Shown piece by piece: positions 1 through 5,644 of a stretch of DNA of 6,369 bases. Location: contig JAUNRD010000016.1 of the NCBI GenBank assembly GCA_030535815.1, positions 8,761 to 15,129 of the forward strand, given 5' to 3'. A program made the position numbers and the translations under genes. The stretch comes from Clostridia bacterium. Its GTDB lineage: Bacteria; Bacillota; Clostridia; CAKSNL01; HGM11501. Positions within the stretch are counted from its first letter, which is position 1. Every line of letters begins with the position of its first letter. Below the pieces are notes generated by a model, which was not told where the DNA came from, did no database searches, and saw nothing but the letters and a program-made list of their open reading frames with translations.

Positions 1-1
1 G

Positions 2-121
2 GAGGAAGAGGTTCAGGCAGTAAAATGGGTATCCTCCAAAGAGCTTTCTGATATGGTACATAAAAAACAGTTCCATCATTATAACTATATGACTGAGCTT
101 TATGAATATATGAATAAGTAA
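2..121 (+). CDS. C-terminal fragment of a probable NUDIX hydrolase
   Basis: Only the last 39 codons are in the window; the start lies to the left. The fragment begins EEEVQAVKWVSSKEL and ends in a helix rich in Tyr and Met, followed by TAA. An acidic stretch leading into E-V-x-x-x-K-W-V-S-x-x-E-L, then a Phe/His/Tyr-rich tail, is typical of the end of NUDIX-fold pyrophosphohydrolases. There the last beta strand carries 'E(V/I)xxxxWV' and is followed by the C-terminal helix. The diagnostic Nudix box (GX5EX7REUXEEXGU) is not present because it would lie upstream, so substrate and subfamily cannot be named. The frame is supported by coding-like composition and by the strong terminator that starts on the last base of the stop codon. 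Family assignment is by motif resemblance only. Confidence 0.6.
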   Translation, partial: EEEVQAVKWVSSKELSDMVHKKQFHHYNYMTELYEYMNK

Positions 122-148
122 ACGGTTGGGCAACGCCCAACCGTTTTT
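121..148 (+). terminator. Intrinsic terminator of the NUDIX-like gene
   Basis: A perfect 11-bp stem (121-131 with 135-145, AACGGTTGGGC / GCCCAACCGTT) has a 3-nt loop and runs into five T residues at 144-148. The last base of the TAA stop codon is the first base of the stem. On the minus strand the same hairpin is followed only by TTTACTTATT, so it may weakly end the leftward small-ORF transcript arriving from the other side. Confidence 0.9.
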
Positions 149-167
149 CTGTTGATATATTGCAACA

Positions 168-596
168 TCATCGTACAGCTCTTTCTCCCCAAGCCTGTTT
201 AGCTGATACTTTGTCAAGACCTACGCGGTCCTTTTCAAACTGTTTTAAAATTTCTCTTTTGCGTTCTGGAGTAAGCTCTTCGATATCTGTGTCTAATGGG
301 CTTAATGAGTATTTGATTATCGATTTTTGATAATCCTCACCAGCTCTTCCAGAATATCTTCCTGTGTCGCCTGTTGATGCGCTACCATAAAATCTATCAT
401 CTGCCACTGAGAATCTTCGTCTTTTAGTGCTATCATTATTCCTATTATAGCCTCGCGCTCTACTCCAAATATCATTAAGCCACGTATTAAGTCCAGTTCG
501 GTCTGTGTTAATGAGTTTGCCACTATCGATTACCTCCATTACAAGTTTTATTCTATAAGCAGCTGTTGCCGTATCAAATTCAAGTACTTTTTTCAA
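168..596 (-). CDS. Hypothetical 142-codon open frame (alternative to the nested 68-residue gene)
   Basis: I do not recognise this protein. The frame opens with TTG at 596. An AGGAG lies only 3 nt upstream of it, which is too close for an ideal ribosome binding site. The first about 27 residues (LKKVLEFDTATAAYRIKLVM and onward) and the last about 48 (from KYSLSPLDTDIEEL to the end) look protein-like. The central about 65 residues are rich in Arg, Gly, Ser and Asn and lie exactly over the 68-residue gene read in another frame, which is how a shadow frame looks. It could be a true long protein with the shorter frame as accident, a genuine overlapping pair, or a decayed gene whose ends were once separate. 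It ends with TGA at 168-170, 20 bp before the hairpin shared with the convergent NUDIX-like gene. No membrane segment or signal peptide is visible. Confidence 0.35.
   Translation of the reverse strand: MKKVLEFDTATAAYRIKLVMEVIDSGKLINTDRTGLNTWLNDIWSRARGYNRNNDSTKRRRFSVADDRFYGSASTGDTGRYSGRAGEDYQKSIIKYSLSPLDTDIEELTPERKREILKQFEKDRVGLDKVSAKQAWGERAVR
317..523 (-). CDS. Small hypothetical helical protein (68 aa)
   Basis: Function unknown. The frame starts with GTG at 523 and is preceded by a clear GGAGG with 9-nt spacing (minus-strand 537-533). This is the best initiation signal in the 150-620 stretch. The product is acidic and amphipathic, with regularly spaced hydrophobic residues: TELDLIRGLMI, then AIIGIMIAL, then QWQMIDFMVAHQQAT, then DILEELVRII. 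This suggests three or four short helices, as in small regulatory or adaptor proteins of mobile elements. There are no Cys residues, catalytic motifs or membrane segments. It is fully contained within a 142-codon open frame in another register, and its ribosome binding site lies inside that frame. A consensus promoter at 802-830 points at it, with one other tiny frame between. The reading-frame choice rests on the ribosome binding site and the amino-acid pattern; the protein family was not identified. Confidence 0.55.
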   Translation of the reverse strand: MANSLTQTELDLIRGLMIFGVEREAIIGIMIALKDEDSQWQMIDFMVAHQQATQEDILEELVRIIKNR

Positions 597-633
597 ATAC
601 TCCTAAAGATTTATTACGATATACGTAAAATTT

Positions 634-738
634 CTATGCCGCGAAAACATAATCAATCGGCTTTAATTTACTTTCTTTTGTCCCCGCATTTTTCGCCATT
701 ATGGCTGACGACAGCAAGGCATATTCTTGTTCTGACAT
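634..738 (-). CDS. Possible 34-residue peptide of unknown function
   Basis: The frame begins with ATG at 738 and ends with TAG at 634-636. It reads MSEQEYALLSSAIMAKNAGT and then a Lys-rich stretch to the end (KLKPIDYVFAA). The initiation signal is modest (GGGGTTGG ending about 6 nt before the ATG). The same frame continues upstream as AVLENIGVGND, stops at a TGA, and beyond it reads LMDTGEIN. It may therefore be either a real short gene or the tail of a gene broken by a nonsense codon. It lies immediately downstream of a perfect consensus promoter and 37 bp upstream of the next leftward open frame, as expected for the first gene of a small operon. No known family was recognised. Confidence 0.35.
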   Translation of the reverse strand: MSEQEYALLSSAIMAKNAGTKESKLKPIDYVFAA

Positions 739-801
739 ATCGTTTCCAACCCCTATGTTTTCAAGAACAGCTCAGTTGATTTCTCCGGTATCCATAAGAC
801 T

Positions 802-830
802 ATTATACTTTGAAACTTAGAATTTGTCAA
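802..830 (-). promoter_or_regulatory. Consensus sigma-A promoter for the leftward small-ORF segment
   Basis: On the minus strand TTGACA (830-825) and TATAAT (807-802) are separated by exactly 17 bp, a perfect match to the housekeeping consensus. The predicted start site is near 795. Transcription would run left through the 34-residue and 68-residue frames. It is oriented away from the end of the ABC operon and separated from it by the terminator at 920-946, so it begins a new unit. Confidence 0.7.
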
Positions 831-919
831 ATAATCCTCCAACGCAGCCATACGTACCCTTCAGAACTTACCATTTCTTCCCCTTTTCAGGTTTTGGTGT
901 TGCAGGCGTTCCGCCAAAT

Positions 920-948
920 AAAAAATCCCCTTATCGGGGATTTTTTAT
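920..948 (-). terminator. Bidirectional terminator of the marR-ABC operon
   Basis: An 11-bp stem, 920-930 with 936-946 (AAAAAATCCCC / GGGGATTTTTT), has a 5-nt loop. It lies 3 to 29 bp past the TAA stop of the last ABC gene on the minus strand. The A and T arms make it a terminator in both directions, so it also insulates the operon from rightward transcription. Confidence 0.9.
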
Positions 949-2934
949 TTAATCAAGTTCCTTTTTACCTGTATAAAGCTCGTAATAGCGACCCTTTAAT
1001 TTGAGAAGCTCGTCGTGAGTTCCCTCTTCCATAATTTCGCCCTTTTCAAGAACGATAATTTTATCCGCATTTCTTACGGTGGAAAGTCTGTGAGCAATTA
1101 CAAAGGTGGTGCGCTCCTTCATAAGGCGGTCCATACCGTGCTCGATGTGCATTTCCGTACGGGTATCAACAGAGCTTGTGGCCTCGTCAAGCACTAAAAT
1201 GGGTGCCTTGCTTATTGCCGCACGGGCAATGTTAAGTAGCTGCCTCTGACCCTGGGAAAGATTCTGTCCGTCCCCCATAATTTCCGTGTCATAGCCCTTG
1301 GAAAGCCTCATAATAAAGCTGTGAGCGCTGGCGGTTTTCGCCGCGGCGATAACCTCTTCATCCGTGGCATCAAGTCTGCCGTAACGGATGTTTTCCATAA
1401 TGGTGCCGGAGAAAAGATGAGTATCCTGAAGCACCATTGCAATGTTTTTACGAAGGGACTCCCTTGTATAGTCCTTAATCGGCACTCCGTCAATGGTTAT
1501 CTCTCCGCTTCCCACATCGTAAAATCTGTTGATAAGATTTGTGATGGTGGTTTTTCCCGCACCGGTTGAGCCTACAAAGGCAACCTTTTCACCGGGATTA
1601 GCCACAACGGAAAGATTTTTAAGAATCAGCCTGTCTTCATTATAGCCGAAGTCTACATTTTTAAGGATAACCTCACCCTTAATTTCGCCCATAGTAACCG
1701 CATCAGCACTGTCGGGAACCTCGGGAGCGGTATCCATAACCTTAAACACTCGCTCTGCACCTGCAAGGGCGGAAAACACGTTAGTCATCTGCATCGAAAT
1801 CATATTGATGGGCTGGGCAAACTGCCTTGAATAGTTGGCAAAAACCGTAAGTGCACCGGGTGTAAATCCGCTTGTTATCATCATAATACCGCCGATTCCC
1901 ACGGTGATGGCATAGGTAATCTGGCTGGTATTTCCCATAACGGGGCCCATAATACCGCCGTAAAACTGCGCCTTAAGCTGAGTGTCACGAAGGTCGTTGT
2001 TAAGTAGCAGAAATTCATCCTCGCACACGCTTTCGTGATTAAACACCTTTACAACCTTCTGACCGGTTACGCTTTCCTCAATATATCCGTTAACCGCGCC
2101 CAATGATGCCTGCTGTCCCTTGTAGAAGCGACGGCCCTTTTTCGCAATTGCCGCACCGCCGAAAACAAAGATGGGAACAAAGAGTATCGTCACCATTGTA
2201 AGCACCCAGTTTGTGGTTATCATAAATATAAATGTACCGATTAAAGAAATTGAGCCCGAAATAAGCGATACAAGAGAGTTATCCAGCATCATACCGATGT
2301 TGTCAACGTCGTTTGTAAAACGGCTCATAACGTCGCCTGTGCTTTCGTTGTCAAAATACTTTAAGGAAAGGGACTGAAGCTTTGCAAAAAGCTCGTTTCT
2401 TATCCTCTCCAAAGAGCCCTGAGTGATGGAAAGCATAAGCCTCGACTGAAAATATCCAGCCAGAGCACCCACAAGGTAGATTGAAAGAAGGATAATTATC
2501 CCCGCTACCATATAGGTTAAAACCTCGTAAAGCCTGCCGGATGCAAAAATTCCCGAAAGAAGCTCAGATTCTGAAAGTGAGCTTATTATTCTGTCCGCAA
2601 ATGCCTCAAGTGCACTTACATCAACCTCCGCATCGGGCGATGCCGTAAGGGCGATTTTGTCGATTATCGGTGCCAGCATAAAGGAGCCGAAAAGTGCCGT
2701 TACCGTGTGGGTAACCATAAGGAGCATAACGAGCGCAAGCTTGAACTTGTAGCTTGCCATATACTTCCACAGCCTCTTTACGGTTTTGCTTGTATCCTTC
2801 GGCTTACCGCCGAGACCTCTTGCCATGGGACCGCCTCTGCCGGGACCACCGGGACCTCTGCCGGGGCCGCCCGGTCCCATCGGATTGTGACCTGTGTTAT
2901 ACTGCTTTTTAAGTTCTTCAATGCTTCTTGCCAC
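949..2934 (-). CDS. ABC exporter half with canonical ATPase site (heterodimeric multidrug type)
   Basis: This is a 661-residue type IV (B-family) ABC exporter half: a six-helix membrane domain (about residues 60-380) fused to a nucleotide-binding domain (about 420-655). It has Walker A GSTGAGKT (455-462), Q-loop Gln503, signature LSQGQ (559-563), Walker B ILVLD (579-583) with catalytic Glu584, and switch His615. The catalytic residues are intact but the signature is the altered LSQGQ. This is the pattern of the active-side subunit in heterodimers such as Thermotoga TM288. A Gly/Pro/Arg-rich leader (residues 18-43) precedes the first helix, and there is a long extracytoplasmic stretch at about 92-135. 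The start is GTG, with AAGGAGG 8 nt upstream inside the end of the preceding gene, only 3 bp away, so translation is coupled. Expected role: drug or peptide export with the 577-residue partner. The substrate cannot be read from the sequence. Confidence 0.95.
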   Translation of the reverse strand: MARSIEELKKQYNTGHNPMGPGGPGRGPGGPGRGGPMARGLGGKPKDTSKTVKRLWKYMASYKFKLALVMLLMVTHTVTALFGSFMLAPIIDKIALTASPDAEVDVSALEAFADRIISSLSESELLSGIFASGRLYEVLTYMVAGIIILLSIYLVGALAGYFQSRLMLSITQGSLERIRNELFAKLQSLSLKYFDNESTGDVMSRFTNDVDNIGMMLDNSLVSLISGSISLIGTFIFMITTNWVLTMVTILFVPIFVFGGAAIAKKGRRFYKGQQASLGAVNGYIEESVTGQKVVKVFNHESVCEDEFLLLNNDLRDTQLKAQFYGGIMGPVMGNTSQITYAITVGIGGIMMITSGFTPGALTVFANYSRQFAQPINMISMQMTNVFSALAGAERVFKVMDTAPEVPDSADAVTMGEIKGEVILKNVDFGYNEDRLILKNLSVVANPGEKVAFVGSTGAGKTTITNLINRFYDVGSGEITIDGVPIKDYTRESLRKNIAMVLQDTHLFSGTIMENIRYGRLDATDEEVIAAAKTASAHSFIMRLSKGYDTEIMGDGQNLSQGQRQLLNIARAAISKAPILVLDEATSSVDTRTEMHIEHGMDRLMKERTTFVIAHRLSTVRNADKIIVLEKGEIMEEGTHDELLKLKGRYYELYTGKKELD

Positions 2935-2937
2935 GGC

Positions 2938-4671
2938 TCACACCTCCTTACCCGACATCTGCGAGGTATAAATTTCCTTATATTCCTCGTTGGATGAGAG
3001 AAGCTCTTCGTGAGTTCCGATACCGGTAATCACGCCGTCGTCCATAACAATGATTTTGTCCGCTTCCATAACGGAGGAAATTCTCTGCGCGATAATAATC
3101 TTTGTGGAGTCGGGAATTTCCTCTTTCAGCGCTGCCCTTATCTTTGCTTCCGTAGCTGTATCAACTGCGCTGGTGGAGTCGTCCAGAATTAAAATTTTCG
3201 GTTTTTTAATTAAAGCTCTTGCAATGCAAAGTCTCTGCTTCTGACCGCCGGACACGTTTACACCGCCCTGCTCAAGCTCCTTTTCATAACCTTCGGAGGA
3301 TGCTTCTATAAAACCTCTCGCCTGGGCACTTTCACTTGCCTTTACAATATCCTCTTCCGTGGCGTTTTCATCGCCCCATAAAAGATTGTCACGGATGGTA
3401 CCTGAGAATAATATGTTTTTCTGAAGCACCATACCGACGCCGTCTCTTAAGTTTTTAAGGCTGTACTCCGATACCGGTACACCGTCAACCAAAACCTCGC
3501 CCGAATCCGGATCATAAAGCCTCGGTATCATTGAAACAAGCGTTGTCTTCCCGCAGCCGGTGGAACCGATTATACCCACCGTCTCCCCTGCATCAATTTT
3601 TACATTGATGTTTTTAAGCACCTCGTCGGGGCTGTCCTTGTAATAGCGGAAGGACATATCTCGAAATTCCACTTCGCCGCGTGTCACCTTAAGCTCGGGA
3701 TACTTTGCATCCTCATCCGTAATGTCTGACTTTTCATCCAGCACCTCTTTAATTCTTCTTGCAGAAGCAAGGGCACGGGATGAGTGCATAAGCATCATCG
3801 TTACCATCATTAATGATGATAAAATCTGGGTAACGTATGTAATAAAGGAGGAAAGGTCGCCGATGGGCATGGGGAAATCCACATCAAGCACCATTTTTCC
3901 GCCGAACCACAAAACCGCAAGGGTTGTGAAATTCATAAATATGGTCATTACGGGACCCATAAAAATCATAACCTTAACGGCGGACATATTTGCCTCTTTA
4001 AGGTCGGCATTTGCAGTTTCAAACTTGTCAATTTCGTGCTCCTCACGGACAAAGGATTTTACAACACGGACATTGGTGATGTTCTCCTGCACCGTCGAAT
4101 TAAGCTTATCTACCTTGACCTGCATTTTTCCGAATCTGGGAAAGCCGGTTCTTATGATAAATATAACCGTAACAAGCATAAGGGGTATTGTAACAGCCAA
4201 AACCACCGCCAGAGACGGCTTTAACCTTATCGCCATAATAAGCGCACCGATAAGCATACCCGGCGAGCGAAGGAACATACGAAGAAGCATATTCACAAAG
4301 TTCTGCACCTGGGTTACGTCGTTGGTAAGACGGGTAACAAGGGAGCCTGTTGAAAACTTGTCGATGTTTGCAAAGGAAAAGCCCTGTACCCTTTTATAGA
4401 TATCCTGCCTTAAATCCGCTGCAAAATTAACCGATGCCTTTGCACCGAAATATGCACCGCCGACACCGCCTGCCATCATAATGAGGGCAAGCCCTATCAT
4501 ACAAAGCGCCATTTCAATGGAAAAGCCTATGCCCTTTGCAACGCTTTCATTGATGATTCCTGCAAGAAAGCGGGGCATAAAAACTTCTCCCACAACCTCG
4601 ATAATCATACAAAGAGGCCCCAAGATGAAATATAATAGATACGGTTTTATGTATTTAGTCCACCGTTTCAT
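2938..4671 (-). CDS. ABC exporter half with degenerate ATPase site (heterodimeric multidrug type)
   Basis: This is a 577-residue fused membrane and ATPase half-transporter. Hydrophobic helices fill about residues 10-300, and the nucleotide-binding domain runs from about 333 to the end. Walker A is GSTGCGKT (369-376), Q-loop Gln417, and the signature is VSGGQ (473-477). Walker B is ILILD (493-497), followed by Asp498 where the catalytic Glu should be, and the switch His is replaced by Gln529 (IIIAQR). These changes mark the subunit carrying the degenerate ATP site, like Thermotoga TM287, so it must pair with the downstream 661-residue protein. The ATG overlaps the TGA of the marR gene as ATGA. 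An AAGGA sits 8 nt upstream, within the marR coding end. The last codons of this gene contain the ribosome binding site of the next gene. Related MarR + ABC pair operons (for example SatR-SatAB in Streptococcus suis) export drugs; this role is inferred here. Confidence 0.95.
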   Translation of the reverse strand: MKRWTKYIKPYLLYFILGPLCMIIEVVGEVFMPRFLAGIINESVAKGIGFSIEMALCMIGLALIMMAGGVGGAYFGAKASVNFAADLRQDIYKRVQGFSFANIDKFSTGSLVTRLTNDVTQVQNFVNMLLRMFLRSPGMLIGALIMAIRLKPSLAVVLAVTIPLMLVTVIFIIRTGFPRFGKMQVKVDKLNSTVQENITNVRVVKSFVREEHEIDKFETANADLKEANMSAVKVMIFMGPVMTIFMNFTTLAVLWFGGKMVLDVDFPMPIGDLSSFITYVTQILSSLMMVTMMLMHSSRALASARRIKEVLDEKSDITDEDAKYPELKVTRGEVEFRDMSFRYYKDSPDEVLKNINVKIDAGETVGIIGSTGCGKTTLVSMIPRLYDPDSGEVLVDGVPVSEYSLKNLRDGVGMVLQKNILFSGTIRDNLLWGDENATEEDIVKASESAQARGFIEASSEGYEKELEQGGVNVSGGQKQRLCIARALIKKPKILILDDSTSAVDTATEAKIRAALKEEIPDSTKIIIAQRISSVMEADKIIVMDDGVITGIGTHEELLSSNEEYKEIYTSQMSGKEV

Positions 4672-5129
4672 TTAATCTGTCCTTTCTCTTTTAGATTTTC
4701 TTTCATTTTTTTAAGGGTTTCGATAAATGCAATAAGCTCATCCTCAGTTATTCCCGCCACCATATCCTTGTCGATGGAGTCGAAAATTTCCCGTGAGCGC
4801 ATAACAACGTTTCTGCCTTTTTCCGTAATTGTAACCTCGTTGTATCTTGCATCCTTGTCGGAGGTTTTTCTCTCGATATATCCTCCCTCGATAAGCTTCT
4901 TAACAGAAACTGCGGCAGCCGCAGGTGTTATGGAAAGAGACTCTGCCAGCTCCTTCTGGGAAACTGCCTTTCCGAAACGGTGCAGATGCATAAGCATCAC
5001 GTGCTGACTTCTGTGAAGCTTAATTTCTTCAAGTCTTTTTTCAACAACTTTTTTGTGCAAACGGTCTGTGCACATAAAAAGTCCCACCGCCTCGTGATAG
5101 AGACTTTTTTCCTTTGTATTTTTCTCCAT
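4668..5129 (-). CDS. MarR-family transcriptional regulator
   Basis: The product is 153 residues, the usual size for MarR. An N-terminal helical dimerisation part (about 1-55) is followed by the winged helix-turn-helix. This comprises SQKELAESLSI (57-67), a recognition helix TPAAAAVSVKKLIEGGYIER (68-87) and a wing with the family hallmark DKDARYNEVTITEKG (91-105, the 'D-x-R...v.LTekG' motif). The long C-terminal helices complete the dimer interface. ATG start is chosen because AGGAGG lies 6 nt upstream. It is the first gene of the operon, and its stop overlaps the start of the 577-residue ABC gene. Tandem TTAAC repeats just past the promoter suggest that it represses its own operon and releases DNA on binding a small ligand, as is usual in the family. 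Cys20 is the only Cys, so a multi-cysteine redox switch of the OhrR two-Cys kind is not supported. The ligand is unknown. Confidence 0.93.
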   Translation of the reverse strand: MEKNTKEKSLYHEAVGLFMCTDRLHKKVVEKRLEEIKLHRSQHVMLMHLHRFGKAVSQKELAESLSITPAAAAVSVKKLIEGGYIERKTSDKDARYNEVTITEKGRNVVMRSREIFDSIDKDMVAGITEDELIAFIETLKKMKENLKEKGQIK

Positions 5130-5159
5130 AGGTCACCTCCTGAAATAAATAGAAGACAG

Positions 5160-5194
5160 TTAAGGCGTTAATAATTAACATCTTAACCGTTAAC
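5160..5194 (-). promoter_or_regulatory. Probable MarR operator: array of TTAAC half-sites
   Basis: Just past the predicted start site are two palindromes: GTTAATAATTAAC (5167-5179, perfect around a central base) and TTAACCGTTAA (5183-5193, perfect around a central base). A further TTAAG half-site lies at 5160-5164. The TTAAC half-sites at 5175 and 5183 are 8 bp apart. Position, symmetry and repetition fit dimer-binding sites for the adjacent MarR protein, blocking early transcription. The half-site resembles the TTAAC/GTTAA motif of AdcR-type MarR proteins but with a different centre, so zinc control is not implied. Confidence 0.6.
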
Positions 5195-5200
5195 TATTTA

Positions 5201-5229
5201 ATTATATTATAATTTGGTGCTTTTGTCAA
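5201..5229 (-). promoter_or_regulatory. Consensus promoter of the marR-ABC-ABC operon
   Basis: On the minus strand TTGACA (5229-5224), a 17-bp spacer and TATAAT (5206-5201) match the sigma-A consensus perfectly. The predicted start is near 5194, giving a leader of about 65 nt before the marR ATG. The operator repeats occupy the first part of that leader. A perfect promoter under repressor control is the usual design for strong inducible expression. Confidence 0.85.
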
Positions 5230-5231
5230 TA

Positions 5232-5255
5232 GAAAAAGGGGCTTTTTCACCCCTT
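5232..5255 (-). terminator. Minus-strand intrinsic terminator just upstream of the marR promoter
   Basis: On the minus strand AAGGGG (5255-5250), an 8-nt loop and CCCCTT (5241-5236) form a 6-bp stem that continues into TTTTTC. It ends 3 bp before the marR -35 box and insulates the operon. Since tag already has its own terminator at 5749-5776, this one implies a separate leftward transcript starting between about 5256 and 5748. Confidence 0.6.
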
Positions 5256-5335
5256 CCTCACATCTGTCATTCTTCCATCGTGATTCGGTGTAGAAAGCCG
5301 GCTACGCTTTGAAAGCAACTCTTCTTTGCATTTCC

Positions 5336-5364
5336 TTGACAACATTACGGCTTTGATGTATAAT
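5336..5364 (+). promoter_or_regulatory. Consensus promoter of a putative small RNA
   Basis: TTGACA (5336-5341) and TATAAT (5359-5364) are separated by exactly 17 bp on the + strand, a perfect match. The predicted start is A5371 (seven bases after the -10), which is the first base of the long stem described for 5371-5443. No credible protein frame follows. Confidence 0.7.
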
Positions 5365-5372
5365 GGTGTCAA
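5344..5372 (-). promoter_or_regulatory. Possible divergent promoter overlapping the small-RNA promoter
   Basis: On the minus strand TTGACA (5372-5367) is followed after 17 bp by CGTAAT (5349-5344), which matches four of six -10 bases. Transcription would start near 5337 and reach the terminator at 5232-5255 after about 105 nt. It shares bases with the + strand promoter at 5336-5364, so the two would compete. The weak -10 keeps confidence low. Confidence 0.35.
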
Positions 5373-5443
5373 ACCCTAAGTTGTCTAATCGGGTAAGCAA
5401 TTGGAGCTTACTATCAGCATTCAACTTTAGGGTTTTATTTTTT
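5371..5443 (+). ncRNA. Putative about 73-nt small RNA with 5' end paired to its terminator stem
   Basis: I do not recognise the family. From the predicted start, AAACCCTAAGTTG (5371-5383) pairs with CAACTT(T)AGGGTTT (5422-5435): 13 bp with one bulged T at 5426-5428. This runs straight into TATTTTTT (5436-5443), an intrinsic terminator. Inside this closing stem is a second perfect 6-bp hairpin, GTAAGC (5393-5398) with GCTTAC (5406-5411) and loop AATTGGA. Joining strands 5384-5392 and 5412-5421 are single stranded. The whole transcript is thus a closed structure of one outer stem and one inner hairpin. The loop contains UUGG, a match to the YUNR U-turn seen in antisense-RNA kissing loops. Promoter, start, fold and terminator agree with each other, which is the case for an RNA gene. 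An attenuated leader is unlikely because no + strand gene follows within the window. Confidence 0.5.
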
Positions 5444-5510
5444 CGTCCAAATTATTCCCTTAATATAAATTAAAATATTCTTTTTTTAAATAAACTAAAT
5501 TAAGCGTTTC

Positions 5511-5575
5511 AAGGGGTAGTGGGGATTGTTAAGGGGATGAAGGGGGAAATCGCAATCCCCCTGTCCCCTTAACAA
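5511..5575. repeat. G/C-tract inverted repeat with two alternative hairpins
   Basis: Two mutually exclusive folds are visible. Fold A: 5526-5537 with 5564-5575 (12 bp, TTGTTAAGGGGA / TCCCCTTAACAA) plus 5541-5547 with 5556-5562 (AGGGGGA / TCCCCCT), 8-nt loop. Fold B: AAGGGG 5511-5516 with CCCCTT 5565-5570 and GGGGATTG 5521-5528 with CAATCCCC 5553-5560, with a symmetric 4 by 4 internal loop. The left arm is a rough 20-nt tandem duplication starting AAGGGG at 5511 and 5531. No T-run directly follows on either strand; A7T5 follows at 5574-5585. No protein frame is supported here. Confidence 0.6.
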
Positions 5576-5644
5576 AAAAATTTTTCTTAATTATATGGCG
5601 GTGATCAGCCAACATCTAATCAACATATTTTTATGGCATCATAA

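Noticed and set aside
753..830. Minus-strand 25-codon frame starting TTG at 830 with GGAGG five bases upstream
   Set aside because: Its TTG is the first three bases of the perfect -35 box at 802-830, so the transcript from that promoter cannot carry it. It could only be read from further upstream, where no promoter is seen.
866..919. Minus-strand frame tail GGTPATPKPEKGKKW before a stop
   Set aside because: It looks like the end of a linker-rich protein, but a stop lies inside the 920-946 terminator just upstream and there is no start codon. At most it is a tiny gene remnant.
3722..4399. Long + strand open frame opposite the 577-residue ABC gene
   Set aside because: It is antisense to a gene with complete ABC transporter motifs, has no ribosome binding site or recognisable domain, and is explained by codon bias of the real gene.
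5247..5345. Minus-strand 32-codon frame (ends HDGRMTDVRKG) reaching the terminator at 5232-5255
   Set aside because: No ribosome binding site precedes its ATG, and the ATG lies inside the putative divergent promoter. The peptide looks plausible, so a homology search would be worthwhile, but the sequence alone does not support a gene.
5363..5473. + strand 36-codon frame over the putative small RNA
   Set aside because: Its ATG overlaps the -10 box upstream of the predicted start site and no ribosome binding site is present.
5590..5618. Minus-strand TATAAT at 5595-5590 as a promoter
   Set aside because: The best -35 at proper spacing matches only three of six bases; AT-rich sequence makes chance TATAAT common.
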